The notes under the pieces: generated by a model | Told to the model about the DNA's origin: nothing | Databases searched by the model: none | What the model saw: the letters and a program-made list of their open reading frames with translations, nothing else | Origin: Paenisporosarcina sp049671445 | GTDB taxonomy: Bacteria > Bacillota > Bacilli > Bacillales_A > Planococcaceae | Length of the DNA: 64,000 nt | Assembly: GCF_049671445.1 (NCBI RefSeq) | Contig: NZ_JBATUX010000109.1 | Location: 4,424 to 68,423, forward strand | Direction: 5' to 3' | Program-made: the position numbers and the translations under genes | Shown here: positions 32,783 through 42,527 of the stretch, piece by piece | Layout of the letters: each line of letters opens with the position of its first letter | Numbering within the stretch: position 1 is the first letter of the stretch

Positions 32783-34536
32783 TATGCCTCACCTCCCATT
32801 TCGACGAGCGCTTCAAGTTGTTGTAATTGATACATTTCATAGTATCGTCCTTGTAGATTCATCAGTTCTTCATGGGAACCTTTTTCAACAATAGTCCCTT
32901 CATGGAGTACGATGATTTGATGTGCATGTTGAATCGCGCTTAGTCGATGAGCCGTAATAATGGTCGTCTCATCCACGCGAGATGCTTTCAAAGACTCGAG
33001 TATCGCTTCTTCAGTTCGTGCATCTACTGCAGATAATGAGTCATCTAAAATCAATAATTCTGGTTTCATCATCAATGCACGAGCAATCGATATACGTTGT
33101 TTTTGACCACCGGATAAAGACACTCCACGTTCACCAACAATGGTGTCATAGCCACTTGTGAAATTTAAAATATCTTCGTGAATATGTGCGAGGCGAGATG
33201 CTTCATAGACTTCTTCAAGTGGAGCACCCGTATTAGCAAATGCGATATTGCCAGCAATCGTCGTTGAAAACAAGAAGTGATCTTGCGGAACGTAGCCTAT
33301 CGCAGAACGTAGACGTTCTTTTTTGTATTCATTGATTGAATGGCCACCATATGTAATCCATCCATCATAGCCTTCAAATTCGCGTAGTAATAACTTTAAT
33401 ATCGCAGTTTTGCCTGACCCTGTTTTTCCGACAATGCCTAAAGTTTCCCCACGCTTTAATGTGAAATGAACATTTTTAAGCGCTGCTCGTTCATCATCTG
33501 GGAACTTAAACTCGTCGATATGAACATCCAAGTCACCTTGTGCTTTTACATCCAGTGCATGTGACGCATCGTCAATATCTACTGGTTCGGCGAGGAGCGA
33601 ACGAATCCGGTCGTAAGATGCACGGCCACGCTCGACAATGTTAAACAACCAACCAAAAGCAAGCATCGGCCAGACGAGTAAACCTAAATACGCAGTGAAT
33701 GCGATTAAATCGCCAATCGTCATATCTCCTGCAATAATGAATCGTGCACCAAACACAATGGATAGGAAAAATGAAACACCAACAATTGCAGAAATCGTCG
33801 GATCAAATAGCGAATCAACTTTTGCTACATGAATATTTTTTTCTACCACATCTTCCGATAACTGAACGAAATCTTGGATGTCTTCTTTTTCTTGACCAAA
33901 TGTTTTGATGACTTTTATTCCTGAGATACTTTCTTGTGTTTTATCGTTTAAGTTCGAGAATGCTTCTTGTGCAAAGTGGAAGCGATGATGTAGCTGTTTG
34001 CCATAATAATTTGTTAAATATGCCATAATCGGCATCGGAATAAGAGCAATTAGCGTTAATTTCCAGTCGATTGTAATCGCCATCGCAGCTATAACAAAAC
34101 TACCTGTTGCTAACGAATCCACTAGTGTTAAGACACCCGCTCCAGCTGTTTGTTGAACGGCTGATAAATCATTGGTCGCATGTGCCATTAAATCACCAAC
34201 ACGTCGCTTTTGATAAAATCGTGGTGACATGCGAGTAAAATGTTCGAATAAACGCGCACGCAATTGACGTGCGAGCAAAATCGCTGACCCAAAAATCATC
34301 ATACGCCAATAATATCGAATGATGTACATGGCAATAGCAGCACCAGCAAGTAATAGCAGTCCTTTAAAAAGCGCTTCACCTGTAAGTGTGCCTAGTCGAA
34401 TCTCATCGACGACATAACCTATTATTTTAGGTGGCAGCAGTTGCAAAAATGCAACAACCATCAGCATGATGATGCCGACTATATACTGTTTCTTTCTCTC
34501 TTTAAAAAACCACCCTAAATCTAAAAATACTTTCAC
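32782..34536 (-). CDS. ABC exporter half-transporter, degenerate-site subunit (YheI/BmrC-like)
   Basis: A 584-residue permease-ATPase. Its nucleotide domain has Walker A GKTGSGKTA and a canonical LSGGQKQR signature, but Walker B reads LLILDDSLSAVD, so the catalytic Glu is Asp. With the atypical SSGQ signature of its partner this gives one good and one degenerate ATP site, as in BmrCD and other heterodimeric exporters. Start GTG at 34536 follows GGGGGA. In B. subtilis the homologous operon responds to ribosome-targeting drugs through a leader peptide. No such leader was evident here. Confidence 0.9.
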   Translation of the reverse strand: MKVFLDLGWFFKERKKQYIVGIIMLMVVAFLQLLPPKIIGYVVDEIRLGTLTGEALFKGLLLLAGAAIAMYIIRYYWRMMIFGSAILLARQLRARLFEHFTRMSPRFYQKRRVGDLMAHATNDLSAVQQTAGAGVLTLVDSLATGSFVIAAMAITIDWKLTLIALIPMPIMAYLTNYYGKQLHHRFHFAQEAFSNLNDKTQESISGIKVIKTFGQEKEDIQDFVQLSEDVVEKNIHVAKVDSLFDPTISAIVGVSFFLSIVFGARFIIAGDMTIGDLIAFTAYLGLLVWPMLAFGWLFNIVERGRASYDRIRSLLAEPVDIDDASHALDVKAQGDLDVHIDEFKFPDDERAALKNVHFTLKRGETLGIVGKTGSGKTAILKLLLREFEGYDGWITYGGHSINEYKKERLRSAIGYVPQDHFLFSTTIAGNIAFANTGAPLEEVYEASRLAHIHEDILNFTSGYDTIVGERGVSLSGGQKQRISIARALMMKPELLILDDSLSAVDARTEEAILESLKASRVDETTIITAHRLSAIQHAHQIIVLHEGTIVEKGSHEELMNLQGRYYEMYQLQQLEALVEMGGEA

Positions 34537-34735
34537 GCAACTATCCCCCGATTTTCTTTTTTCTGCCTTTATTAGTTTAGCAAATGTTCCGAATTTAGAG
34601 AAGATACGAAATGAAAATTATTCGAGTTCAGAAATAGTTTGAGTAAGTTTACACTGCTATTTCTTTTGAGATGTGAATTGCTGGGTTACAATTTCATTCG
34701 CTTAATGTCATGTACCCGAGCATCCTGCTCTCGTT

Positions 34736-35992
34736 TTATTCAGCTTTGTGTCCCCCGATTAATTTTGCACGAGCTCGAGCTGTTCCGGCATCCGTATAGG
34801 ACACTGCCCGTAGTAAAGCCGTTGAACCATATTTACTACGAATGTGATCCATGGCAGAACCGAGTTTACGTTTGCGCCATTTTTCCGCTTCAAATAGGCT
34901 GAGCTGCATGGAATGCTCGGGCTCCATATTCGATAAAGTCACAGATAAACGTCGAACCGGTCGATCATCAAAGTGTTCGTGCAACAACTTCACGCATACT
35001 TGGTAAATTTTCATCGTGTCATTTGTCGCTTCTTCCATTGAAAGAGACCGATGGAAGCCTCCCCCAAAAGCATCTTTGCTGTAGCCAACCCCAAGGTGAA
35101 CGGTACGTCCAACTTTTCCGGCTTCACGCGCACGTCTCGCCACGTCTTCGGTCATTTCAAGTACAACGGCCAAAATATCATCCGTCTTGCGATAATCTCG
35201 AAACAGTATCTGTCCTTTGCCATAACTAATTTGCCCATCGATAATCGGAGCACCTAGTTCTGATAAATCGATCCCCCATGCATGATGGTACAACTGATTT
35301 CCCATCACACCAAACTTCGATTCGAGTGTTGCTAACTCGGTTTTTGCTAAATCGCCAATTGAAAAAATCCCCATGGCATTTAAGTTTTTTTCCATTCGCG
35401 ACCCGATGCCCCACATTTCACTAAGAGGGGATATTGGCCATAACTTTGTTTGCACATCGTCATAGGTCCACCGAGCGAATCCGGTTTTCTTCGCTTCTAA
35501 ATCCAGCGCTAACTTCGCCATCAACATATTCGGTCCCATGCCCATCGCAGACGGTAATTGAAACATTCCCACTAAATCATCTTGAATGCGCTGAATGGTT
35601 TGCTCAATTGGTCCCCACAGCCGTTCCGTTCCAGCTAAATCGATAAAGCTTTCATCCACACTATAAACATGAATCGCTTCTTTCGGCACATACTCACTAA
35701 GCAATCGCGTAATTTCCATCGACACCCGCACAAAAAAGCCCATTTTCGGTTCGATTATCCGAATGTCCGGATGATCAGGAATTTCAAATAAACGTGTCCC
35801 TGTTTTCACACCAAACTCTTTTTTTAATGGGGGTGAAGCAGCTAAAACGACACTTCCCTTTTGTTGTTGATTGCCAATAATCGCAATCGGGGTTTTCATC
35901 ACGTCAAGACCTTCATCCGCTGCTGCACAGCTTGCATAAAAACTACGCATATCGAGACAGACGATTTTTCGATCCGGATATTTTTCATACAT
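34736..35992 (-). CDS. uvrX: Y-family DNA polymerase, UvrX/YqjW type
   Basis: A 418-residue translesion polymerase. The N-terminal active-site motif is CLDMRSFYASC (Asp-x-x-Ser-Phe-Tyr-Ala), the second is YSVDESFIDL with the Asp-Glu pair, and the helix-hairpin-helix region reads MWGIGSRMEKNLNAMGI. The C-terminal little-finger domain (RRLSVTLSNM) is followed by a short tail. It belongs to the UvrX/YqjW branch rather than to PolIV (DinB). Two LexA boxes flank its promoter, so SOS induction is very likely. AAGGAGGAG precedes the ATG. Confidence 0.92.
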   Translation of the reverse strand: MYEKYPDRKIVCLDMRSFYASCAAADEGLDVMKTPIAIIGNQQQKGSVVLAASPPLKKEFGVKTGTRLFEIPDHPDIRIIEPKMGFFVRVSMEITRLLSEYVPKEAIHVYSVDESFIDLAGTERLWGPIEQTIQRIQDDLVGMFQLPSAMGMGPNMLMAKLALDLEAKKTGFARWTYDDVQTKLWPISPLSEMWGIGSRMEKNLNAMGIFSIGDLAKTELATLESKFGVMGNQLYHHAWGIDLSELGAPIIDGQISYGKGQILFRDYRKTDDILAVVLEMTEDVARRAREAGKVGRTVHLGVGYSKDAFGGGFHRSLSMEEATNDTMKIYQVCVKLLHEHFDDRPVRRLSVTLSNMEPEHSMQLSLFEAEKWRKRKLGSAMDHIRSKYGSTALLRAVSYTDAGTARARAKLIGGHKAE

Positions 35993-36011
35993 GGTGTTCT
36001 CCTCCTTAAAA

Positions 36012-36069
36012 CGAACAAACGTTCTTTTCTCTTAACATGATTATACCCCGAACGAATGTTCTTAATCAA
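36012..36069 (-). promoter_or_regulatory. SOS promoter of uvrX with two LexA boxes
   Basis: CGAACAAACGTTCT (36012-36025) and CGAACGAATGTTCT (36049-36062) each match 13 of 14 positions of CGAACRNRYGTTYC. The minus-strand promoter is TTGATT (36069-36064), 18 bp, TATAAT (36045-36040). One box therefore fills the spacer and the other lies just downstream of the start, a double repression layout. Confidence 0.85.
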
Positions 36070-36135
36070 TGGGTGGGAAATATTTTCAATTAATTGCGTG
36101 CGCTCTAATAAGCGTTTAAAAGTATCCACAAGAAA

Positions 36136-36163
36136 AAAGTGTTCGAAAGATCTCGAACACTTT
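36136..36163 (-). terminator. Terminator of the CrtI-like gene
   Basis: AAAGTGTTCGA and TCGAACACTTT are perfect arms followed by a U-rich run on the minus strand. Confidence 0.85.
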
Positions 36164-36167
36164 GTTT

Positions 36168-37652
36168 TTAAATAAGTCGTTCTCCGGAAATGGATCGAGC
36201 GGCGTGAATTCCGCTTGTCGCTGCACCAATCGTGCCTCCACCTGGGAAAATATGATCGCCACATACATATAGATTCGGTAGCCCTGATCGATGAGAGATG
36301 GAATTAAATAGAGAAGACTTCAGCGTTTGAGGAAATCCACCGACATAGCCGCTTAGTCGACCTGTGTATCGTTCCCATCCTCTTGGTGCACCCGTTTCAA
36401 AATGAACAATTGCTTCCCTAAAATGAGGAATCACTTTTTCGATTGCTTCGAGCATGCGTTCACTTAATTCGTCACGTACCGCATCATATTTTTCTTTTGT
36501 ATCCCAGCGGTGCCCTTCCGAATGCGTGGAAATCGTAATGGTTTGAATGCCTTCTGGTGCTCTCAATGAATCTTCAGGAGTTGAGACTGACATGAAAAAA
36601 TGTCCTCCTTCCGCAAGTCCTTGTTCACCATCAAGTGATATTTGCCGAAATGGTGGAAGTGGCGCTTGGAGCTTTCTCCAGTCGACTGCAATATACAACG
36701 TCAACGTCGTCCATGTTGGTGTCGTTATTCCTTCACGTAGTGGTTTCTTTACCTGTTCCAACAAATCTGGTGCCAGCATGTTAGGTAATTGGTGAATCGG
36801 TACATTCAATACCACGTGTTGTGCTTCATATGTATTGCCACGGTGATCCGTTGCTCTCCATTGATTATTTTTTCGTTCGAGCTGCTTAACCGTCCGACGT
36901 TTTTTGAGAGTGCCACGGTTTTCAATAAAGCTTTCTCCCATTCTTTCTGCTAATTGATACAAACCGCCTGGTACGTAATAAGCGCCTTCATGATAAATAT
37001 CGAGTGCGATCGCTGCGAGTAAATAAGATACATCCTCACTCCCCGTTTGCATGCTATCAATTAATAAGCCATCTAACATATGACGAAACTCGTGCAAATC
37101 TGATAATCCATATACACGTAGCCGCTTCTCTAAAGTTTGATTAAAATAAGGCAGTAATCTTATATGTTTTGGTTGTAATGAGCCAAGTAAATAAAGCCAT
37201 TCTATAGCTGTCGTTGGCGGAAGGACGGGCAATCTGTCCATTAGGGAACGCACAGTCTCAGCAGTTTGATAAATTTCTCGATAAAACGCTGTGATATTTT
37301 GTTCCGCTTGTGGAAAATATTTCACCATCTGTTCAACATGTTGCTTGCGATCTTTATAAAAAGTAAACGTTGCTTGCGGATGTACCATTTGCATTACTTG
37401 ATTAAGAGGTTGTAAGGTCATTGGCTTTTCTAGATATCGAAATACGCGTTCATGAATGCCACCTGGCTCTAATCCCATACCAAGAGTCGCACCGACAGGG
37501 AATACATAATTATGTCGCTTAAACTTCCCCGCACACCCACCAAGTTCAGATGACGATTCAAGAAGAGTCACGTTTGCTCCATCTTTAGCTAACAGGGAAG
37601 CGGCGGTCAACCCACCGATTCCAGCACCAATGACAAGAACGTTTTTGTTCAT
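36168..37652 (-). CDS. FAD-dependent oxidoreductase, CrtI/CrtN-like
   Basis: A 494-residue flavoprotein. It opens with the dinucleotide-binding motif VIGAGIGGLTAASLLAKDG (about 6-24) and ends with NLYVCGDHIFPGGGTIGAA, the C-terminal FAD segment of the phytoene desaturase/CrtI family. It may desaturate a carotenoid or act on another hydrophobic substrate, but no other carotenoid gene (crtM, crtP, idi) is near. AAAGGAGGG precedes ATG at 37652. It is monocistronic with its own terminator. Confidence 0.82.
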   Translation of the reverse strand: MNKNVLVIGAGIGGLTAASLLAKDGANVTLLESSSELGGCAGKFKRHNYVFPVGATLGMGLEPGGIHERVFRYLEKPMTLQPLNQVMQMVHPQATFTFYKDRKQHVEQMVKYFPQAEQNITAFYREIYQTAETVRSLMDRLPVLPPTTAIEWLYLLGSLQPKHIRLLPYFNQTLEKRLRVYGLSDLHEFRHMLDGLLIDSMQTGSEDVSYLLAAIALDIYHEGAYYVPGGLYQLAERMGESFIENRGTLKKRRTVKQLERKNNQWRATDHRGNTYEAQHVVLNVPIHQLPNMLAPDLLEQVKKPLREGITTPTWTTLTLYIAVDWRKLQAPLPPFRQISLDGEQGLAEGGHFFMSVSTPEDSLRAPEGIQTITISTHSEGHRWDTKEKYDAVRDELSERMLEAIEKVIPHFREAIVHFETGAPRGWERYTGRLSGYVGGFPQTLKSSLFNSISHRSGLPNLYVCGDHIFPGGGTIGAATSGIHAARSISGERLI

Positions 37653-37803
37653 CTTACATCCCTCCTTTTCTTTATTATGAGAAAAGAAATCCGCATTTTA
37701 CAACTTTCAATGGGCACAATGCTGCTTTCGTTTATTAAATTAGCATAGATAACACAAAACGAGGAAATGATAAGGTGATTTTTAAACACTGGAGGTTACA
37801 TAT

Positions 37804-38643
37804 ATGAAAATAATAGTATTAACTTTTGCTGTGCTTTTTAATTCCTTCTTTCAATCAACACTACCTTCTGAAACGTCAAATCAAATAATACAGACTTCTA
37901 AAGATGAGAAAGAATTCTCCGATGAAGTTCTCTTGAACACTACCCGTAAGTTAACCCGAAAAATAGAGAATAAACTTCAAGAGGAGAAAAATATAGACTT
38001 AGCAGCAATAGGAATCAGTTACCAAATTAAAGAAATCCGAATTCGAGTAAATGGTAACAAACAGTATCTAAATAAAGTGGAAAAAGACGTGAAAGAAGTA
38101 GCAAATGAATTAGCACAAGAAACTATTTTTAAAGATTATTCAGTTGCAGTTAATCTTCAAAAACCTTCAAGTGCCACTAAGGTCAAAACAAATGTAAATT
38201 CACTTGAAAAAATTTTTTTAAATATTGGGTATAAGGAAGTTAATAAAGCACTGCAAGAAAGTAAAGATTATTTTAAGCGTGATATTGCATTGCCAACACA
38301 ACTACCTCCAGTTACTTTCACTCACAACTTTGGCAGATTTAATCACTCTTTTGGAAAAGAGAACGATCAACTTGAAATAACCTATATAAATGAGAATGTC
38401 GGACAAAATCATTATCAAATACGAGTTAAGTCAGTACAGTACAAGTTAGAATTTAGTGATGAAAAAATTGATCACACCATAAAATTAAATGATGGAAGTG
38501 CAGCAATTTACAGTACCAAATTACCCCTAGATGTATTAGTTTTCGAAAAACATGAGTGGCAATATACATTATTGGTGGATAAGAGAATCTCAAATACAGT
38601 TACAAAAGAAGTATTAGTCGATATAGCAAATTCTATTAGATGA
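37804..38643 (+). CDS. Secreted hypothetical protein
   Basis: A 279-residue protein with a probable signal peptide (MKIIVLTFAVLFNSFFQSTL) and no further membrane helix. The first half (about 40-120) is charged, with an alternating pattern IKEIRIRVNG...KDYSVAVNLQ that recalls DUF4030 proteins of the B. cereus group. The second half (about 180-279) is strand-rich. No catalytic motif or cysteine cluster is seen. GGAGG lies before the ATG. It stands alone, with a terminator at 38740-38771. Confidence 0.6.
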   Translation: MKIIVLTFAVLFNSFFQSTLPSETSNQIIQTSKDEKEFSDEVLLNTTRKLTRKIENKLQEEKNIDLAAIGISYQIKEIRIRVNGNKQYLNKVEKDVKEVANELAQETIFKDYSVAVNLQKPSSATKVKTNVNSLEKIFLNIGYKEVNKALQESKDYFKRDIALPTQLPPVTFTHNFGRFNHSFGKENDQLEITYINENVGQNHYQIRVKSVQYKLEFSDEKIDHTIKLNDGSAAIYSTKLPLDVLVFEKHEWQYTLLVDKRISNTVTKEVLVDIANSIR

Positions 38644-38739
38644 TTAAGCAAAATCAGTCGTTATTCCTACTCTTTCCCCTACAACCGTCGTGCCAGCATT
38701 AATTTTAACGAAAGAAGTGACACCCATTTATCAAAAAAG

Positions 38740-38771
38740 AAAACGACCGAAGATGCAATTTCGGTCGTTTT
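38740..38771 (+). terminator. Terminator after the secreted protein gene
   Basis: AAAACGACCGAA and TTCGGTCGTTTT are perfect 12-nt arms followed by T. Confidence 0.9.
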
Positions 38772-38875
38772 TTACATTCTTTATTTCTCTCTAGTATTTA
38801 CTACAAATTGACAGCAAATAAATACTAAAGAGGCTAGTGTGTATAACCTATCTGCAAGAAAGTCGATGCATGATC

Positions 38876-39148
38876 CTATTGTTCAGTGTTATTTTCCTTT
38901 TGTTTCAGATAGTTTAAATATACATCTCTATCTCTCAAATAATTAACAGTAACACGCTTCGCTGCTATCTCCTCAGCTTCGGGTACAAGAACTGAAAGTT
39001 TCTTTTTAATATCAATTAGTAAGAATAACCCTTTAAACAAACACCCAACGACAATACCGAAGGCAATAATACCACCAATTAGTGGACCCATAATAAATAG
39101 GAAATATCCTAAAGTCATTGATAAAATAATTAACCATATAAGATTCAT
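38876..39148 (-). CDS. Small membrane protein, hypothetical
   Basis: A 90-residue protein with two closely spaced hydrophobic helices in its first 55 residues (LIWLIILSMTLGYFLFIMG and a glycine-rich IGGIIAFGIVVGCLF) and a charged tail that probably faces the cytoplasm. No family is recognised. A good AAAGGGGATTCCCA site precedes the ATG. It has no obvious operon partner. Confidence 0.6.
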   Translation of the reverse strand: MNLIWLIILSMTLGYFLFIMGPLIGGIIAFGIVVGCLFKGLFLLIDIKKKLSVLVPEAEEIAAKRVTVNYLRDRDVYLNYLKQKENNTEQ

Positions 39149-39278
39149 TGGGAATCCCCTTTAATCATATTGTATTTAACAATCGTGTTTCGGAGCTTTT
39201 CAATTGAAATTATCAATTTTACTTAAACGGATCGGTTCCTTTAGGATGATGGTTGCTCGGACTGTCTAAAAAACTCTT

Positions 39279-39629
39279 TTACTCCATCGCAGCAAGAATA
39301 TTTTCTTGGATCATAACCACTTCAGTTTTCAAATCGATTGGTCGGAAATCTTGGTCAATGCATTCATTCCAATATGCCAAGTGCTGTTTATCGATATCAT
39401 GATGTGAATCTTGAACCTCAATTCCACCTTTGCCCTGAACAGAATACCAGTAAAGATACTCAACCCCTTCAATCTCTTCTCGAAAAATCGTCTCTATGTA
39501 CATCTTTTCATCATTAAGTGTCAATAAAACACTAGACATATTTTCATTTAGAAGCTTCATCCATTGGTCAACTGCTTCTGTTTTACCTTCTTTAACCTTA
39601 AATCTTGTGAGTTCTACTGTAGGTGACAT
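39279..39629 (-). CDS. DUF6176 family protein
   Basis: A 116-residue soluble protein of the ferredoxin-like DUF6176 type, marked by VELTRFKVKEGKTEAVDQWM near the start and a central YIETIFREEIEGVEYLYWYS. The fold resembles small monooxygenase-like or dimeric alpha-beta barrel proteins. Function is unknown. GAGGAAATGAA precedes the ATG. Confidence 0.75.
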   Translation of the reverse strand: MSPTVELTRFKVKEGKTEAVDQWMKLLNENMSSVLLTLNDEKMYIETIFREEIEGVEYLYWYSVQGKGGIEVQDSHHDIDKQHLAYWNECIDQDFRPIDLKTEVVMIQENILAAME

Positions 39630-39704
39630 TTCATTTCCTCATTTTCTATATTATTTGAAAATAGCCTTACTTATTAGTAACGCACTAGGTGTAATGATAT
39701 TAAT

Positions 39705-40135
39705 TTAAATAGCTAACGTCATAATAGAGTTTAGATCTTTGAATCCTAATTTCTTATATATTTCTTTAGCATAATTAGTGGCAAATACATTTAATCGAAC
39801 TTCTTCATAGCAGATGTTTTTAATGTACTTATTCCTTCTTGTATAAACTCCTTTGATATCCCTCTACCTCTATATTCTGGTAAAACATAAATATCATAAA
39901 TGAAACCAAATTTCTTATCCGAAAAATAATCCGTATTTTCACCGAGCAAAATCCAACCCGCTATTGAACAATCTGCATTTCGATAGACTAAGTAAAAACC
40001 ACCTTTACTTAATATGCTTTCAAACATACTAATTGCTTTTTCTGCACTTAGTGCTTGCTGAGCACCTTCACTTGCAGATTCAGCAGCCCTAGTCGATATG
40101 AATTTTATATCTTTTTCTGTTGCTCTCTCAATCAT
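39705..40135 (-). pseudogene. GNAT acetyltransferase broken by a frameshift near its end
   Basis: The frame from ATG at 40135 (AAGGTGG upstream) encodes a GNAT domain with the acetyl-CoA loop LPEYRGRGISKEFIQEG, but it stops at 39791 after AMKKFD. Shifting one base restores VRLNVFATNYAKEIYKKLGF and runs on to a stop at 39705-39707. That stretch is the standard C-terminal helix and strand of the family. One base has probably been lost near 39797, by mutation or sequencing error. About 30 residues are cut off, including the conserved Tyr, so the product is likely inactive. Confidence 0.75.
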
Positions 40136-40233
40136 AAGCATTCCACCTTTTTCCAAAAGCATAAAATGTAATTCGACAAGCAGTTTAGTTTTCCCTTCAC
40201 CAACCCCGTTTTACTCAATACATAATTTCAGAC

Positions 40234-40261
40234 GAAAAAAAGAGCTGTTTCTGAGCAGCTC
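40234..40261 (-). terminator. Terminator for the minus-strand membrane protein gene
   Basis: GAGCTG (40242-40247) and CAGCTC (40256-40261) form a short stem followed by a long U-run on the minus strand. Confidence 0.7.
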
Positions 40262-40366
40262 AATGATTTTCCGGTACCACTTCGATTTATGAAAAGAAAA
40301 GCTAAAGGCGCCTTATAGATCGACACTGACACTGTAATAAACATACCTTATTGTTTTAAGATTATT

Positions 40367-41143
40367 TTAGTTCCCTTCATAGTAGGGAGGCATAATGCCC
40401 TTTTCACCTGTAGCGGATAAAGTTCCACGTTCTACTTTAAAGGATGATGACCAAAACCCAGTTACCGTTCCTTGTCTCCAGTTTTCCTTAAACTTAACAA
40501 TATAAATTTCATCATCTATTTCAATTACATCGGTCTCTCTTTCGACCTGAAAGCCATCTATTGCACCTTGCCATTTGCCAATTTTCTTAGGGAAAGAATC
40601 TTCAATTGTTCCTTCTCCATCTGTAGCAAATTCAATCGCATCTTCTTTTGTAAACGGAGGCATAGGTGGAGAAATTAATTGAAAATAACCCCAACATAAG
40701 AACAGTGAAATAATCGGTAAAACAAATAGTATTTTCACACTCGTACTGTTTAATTCTCTTTTAAATAACCATCTATCTATACATGCGTATAATAAGGCAG
40801 CTAACACGCCAAAAAAGGCTAGAGTCTTTTCTTGAAAAAATACACCATTAACTAACCCGAAAATACTGTGCAGTACAATATAAAGCCAATCGTGCTGTTG
40901 AAACCATTTTCTTTGCACAAATTCTATGCATACAGAAACCAAATTACCATATATCAAGATAATTACACCTATATACAGAAAGTAAATAATAAACCAACCT
41001 ATAAAATCATTTCCTTGGTTATAAACACTATCTAAATCATTTCCACTCTGGTTTCCAAAAGCTAACATAATCGAAAAGATAATTGTAGCAACAATCGTAG
41101 TAATTAATTTTCTCATAATAAGACTTATTGTTTTATTTTGCAT
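40367..41143 (-). CDS. Membrane protein with C-terminal outside domain, hypothetical
   Basis: A 258-residue protein with about five hydrophobic helices in residues 10-165, followed by a soluble domain (about 165-258) that contains TKEDAIEFATDGEGTIEDSFPKK. That stretch resembles the small repeats of peptidase-propeptide or PepSY-like domains, but the match is weak. No family is assigned. It has its own terminator downstream. Confidence 0.6.
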   Translation of the reverse strand: MQNKTISLIMRKLITTIVATIIFSIMLAFGNQSGNDLDSVYNQGNDFIGWFIIYFLYIGVIILIYGNLVSVCIEFVQRKWFQQHDWLYIVLHSIFGLVNGVFFQEKTLAFFGVLAALLYACIDRWLFKRELNSTSVKILFVLPIISLFLCWGYFQLISPPMPPFTKEDAIEFATDGEGTIEDSFPKKIGKWQGAIDGFQVERETDVIEIDDEIYIVKFKENWRQGTVTGFWSSSFKVERGTLSATGEKGIMPPYYEGN

Positions 41144-41222
41144 ATTTCCTCACTTATGATATGTAGTTTTTACAACTTTAGGTTAAGGGGGAAGCTTGCT
41201 TGGTTCAGTTTTTAAATCTATT

Positions 41223-41744
41223 TTATAAGCTATTTACATACTTATCCTTGATGATTTTCACATGATGAAGTTCATGTCCTGCAATAATGTATGCCAAAGC
41301 TCTTAATGAAATTTCGCTGTTGTTTGCAATCCCTTTTCTAGACCAAACATCCTCAGATATACTTCGAACCAGTGAAACTGTGGATTGTCTTACGGCTGAA
41401 AAGTCTTTAAGTAAATCTGGTAATGAGCGGGAATGAAATGCAGCTTCGTTTACATACGTCTCATCATCATAACCAGCAAGTGGACTTTGGTCTCCTCTTG
41501 CTATGCGAAGCAATCTGTAACTCATGATGCGTTCCGTATCTGTGATATGACCAATTACTTCTTTGAGCGTCCATTTCCCTGTTGCATACCGATAGTTTGC
41601 CTGTGTTTCTGACATGTTTGAAAGGAATGCAGTTGTGTCCTTAATCTGCTTGATAAGAGTATCTTCTAAAGAATCTTCAGGAACTAAATCAATATACTTT
41701 TCAAAATATGAGGGGAATTCTTCATTAGTTGGTTTTGTCCACAT
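41223..41744 (-). CDS. DinB family protein
   Basis: A 173-residue DinB/YfiT-type four-helix bundle. The histidine metal ligands appear in TLKEVIGHITDTERIM and AYIIAGHELHHVKIIKD (His near residue 65 and the His-x3-His pair near 158). This is the second DinB-like protein of the window and is not closely similar to the one at 21.7 kb. Its activity is unknown; relatives are metal-dependent thiol transferases. AGGAGGAAACTCA precedes the ATG. Confidence 0.85.
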   Translation of the reverse strand: MWTKPTNEEFPSYFEKYIDLVPEDSLEDTLIKQIKDTTAFLSNMSETQANYRYATGKWTLKEVIGHITDTERIMSYRLLRIARGDQSPLAGYDDETYVNEAAFHSRSLPDLLKDFSAVRQSTVSLVRSISEDVWSRKGIANNSEISLRALAYIIAGHELHHVKIIKDKYVNSL

Positions 41745-41881
41745 TGAGTTTCCTCCTAAGTTCTATTTTAATTAGTGAAAAATTCATTAAAGGATTAAAA
41801 GCCACTTATCGTCTTTATATATGGCGATTTCTACATTAACAATAAGCAAAAATCCCACTCCTAAATGAATGTTGGTCCACG

Positions 41882-42406
41882 TTATTTATTGATATACAAC
41901 ATAACCTCATCTATGTATTTTTCTATAGGTTTTCCAGAATCGACTTTAAGACATTCGAGGTCTAACGGTTTTTTACTTTTATTCACCCATTCCATGAATG
42001 CCTTCTCAGAGGGAACCTGTTGAATTTGGCTAATCATAGGTGTTCGATTTTTTATTCTACGTTCAATTTCATGGATTTCATTAAGATAACATTCCACATA
42101 TTTGTATGTTGCCTGATATTTCTCTGTCATACTTATGCCCTTTTCCACCATTTCTGTATAAAAGCATGGGCTATCTAATATGGTGCTTTGGCCTTGAGAC
42201 AAATGAAAATCGATTAATGACCAATCGATATCGTAGGCTATTTTACCAGCAGCATTCGAATCGATATTATCTGTATCTAATGATTTTAATAATGCAGATT
42301 TGACGATATCGTGGTCAATAATGACAGCACCTGTTATTTTTGAAACTTGTCGAGCAAGAGTTGATTTTCCCGAACCCGGAAATCCAGACATTTGAAGAAA
42401 AAACAT
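41882..42406 (-). CDS. AAA/kinase-like P-loop protein
   Basis: A 174-residue small P-loop protein of the zeta-toxin/AAA_33 kinase type. Walker A is SGFPGSGKST (about 7-16), followed by IDHDIVKSALL with the usual Asp, and DSPCFYTEMVEKGI as the Walker B region. It probably phosphorylates a small molecule; the substrate is unknown. ATG at 42406 is preferred because the P-loop then falls at the family's usual position. The extra 31 residues from 42499 show no domain. Confidence 0.78.
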   Translation of the reverse strand: MFFLQMSGFPGSGKSTLARQVSKITGAVIIDHDIVKSALLKSLDTDNIDSNAAGKIAYDIDWSLIDFHLSQGQSTILDSPCFYTEMVEKGISMTEKYQATYKYVECYLNEIHEIERRIKNRTPMISQIQQVPSEKAFMEWVNKSKKPLDLECLKVDSGKPIEKYIDEVMLYINK

Positions 42407-42527
42407 AAGATGCACTTCCCTATAACATTCTATGTAATTATTGTTTATTAAATTTAGATGTGCACTTGAGAAATGATTGATCCCAGTAACTAAATGCATG
42501 TCGGTTTGGTGTTATATGAAATAAAAC

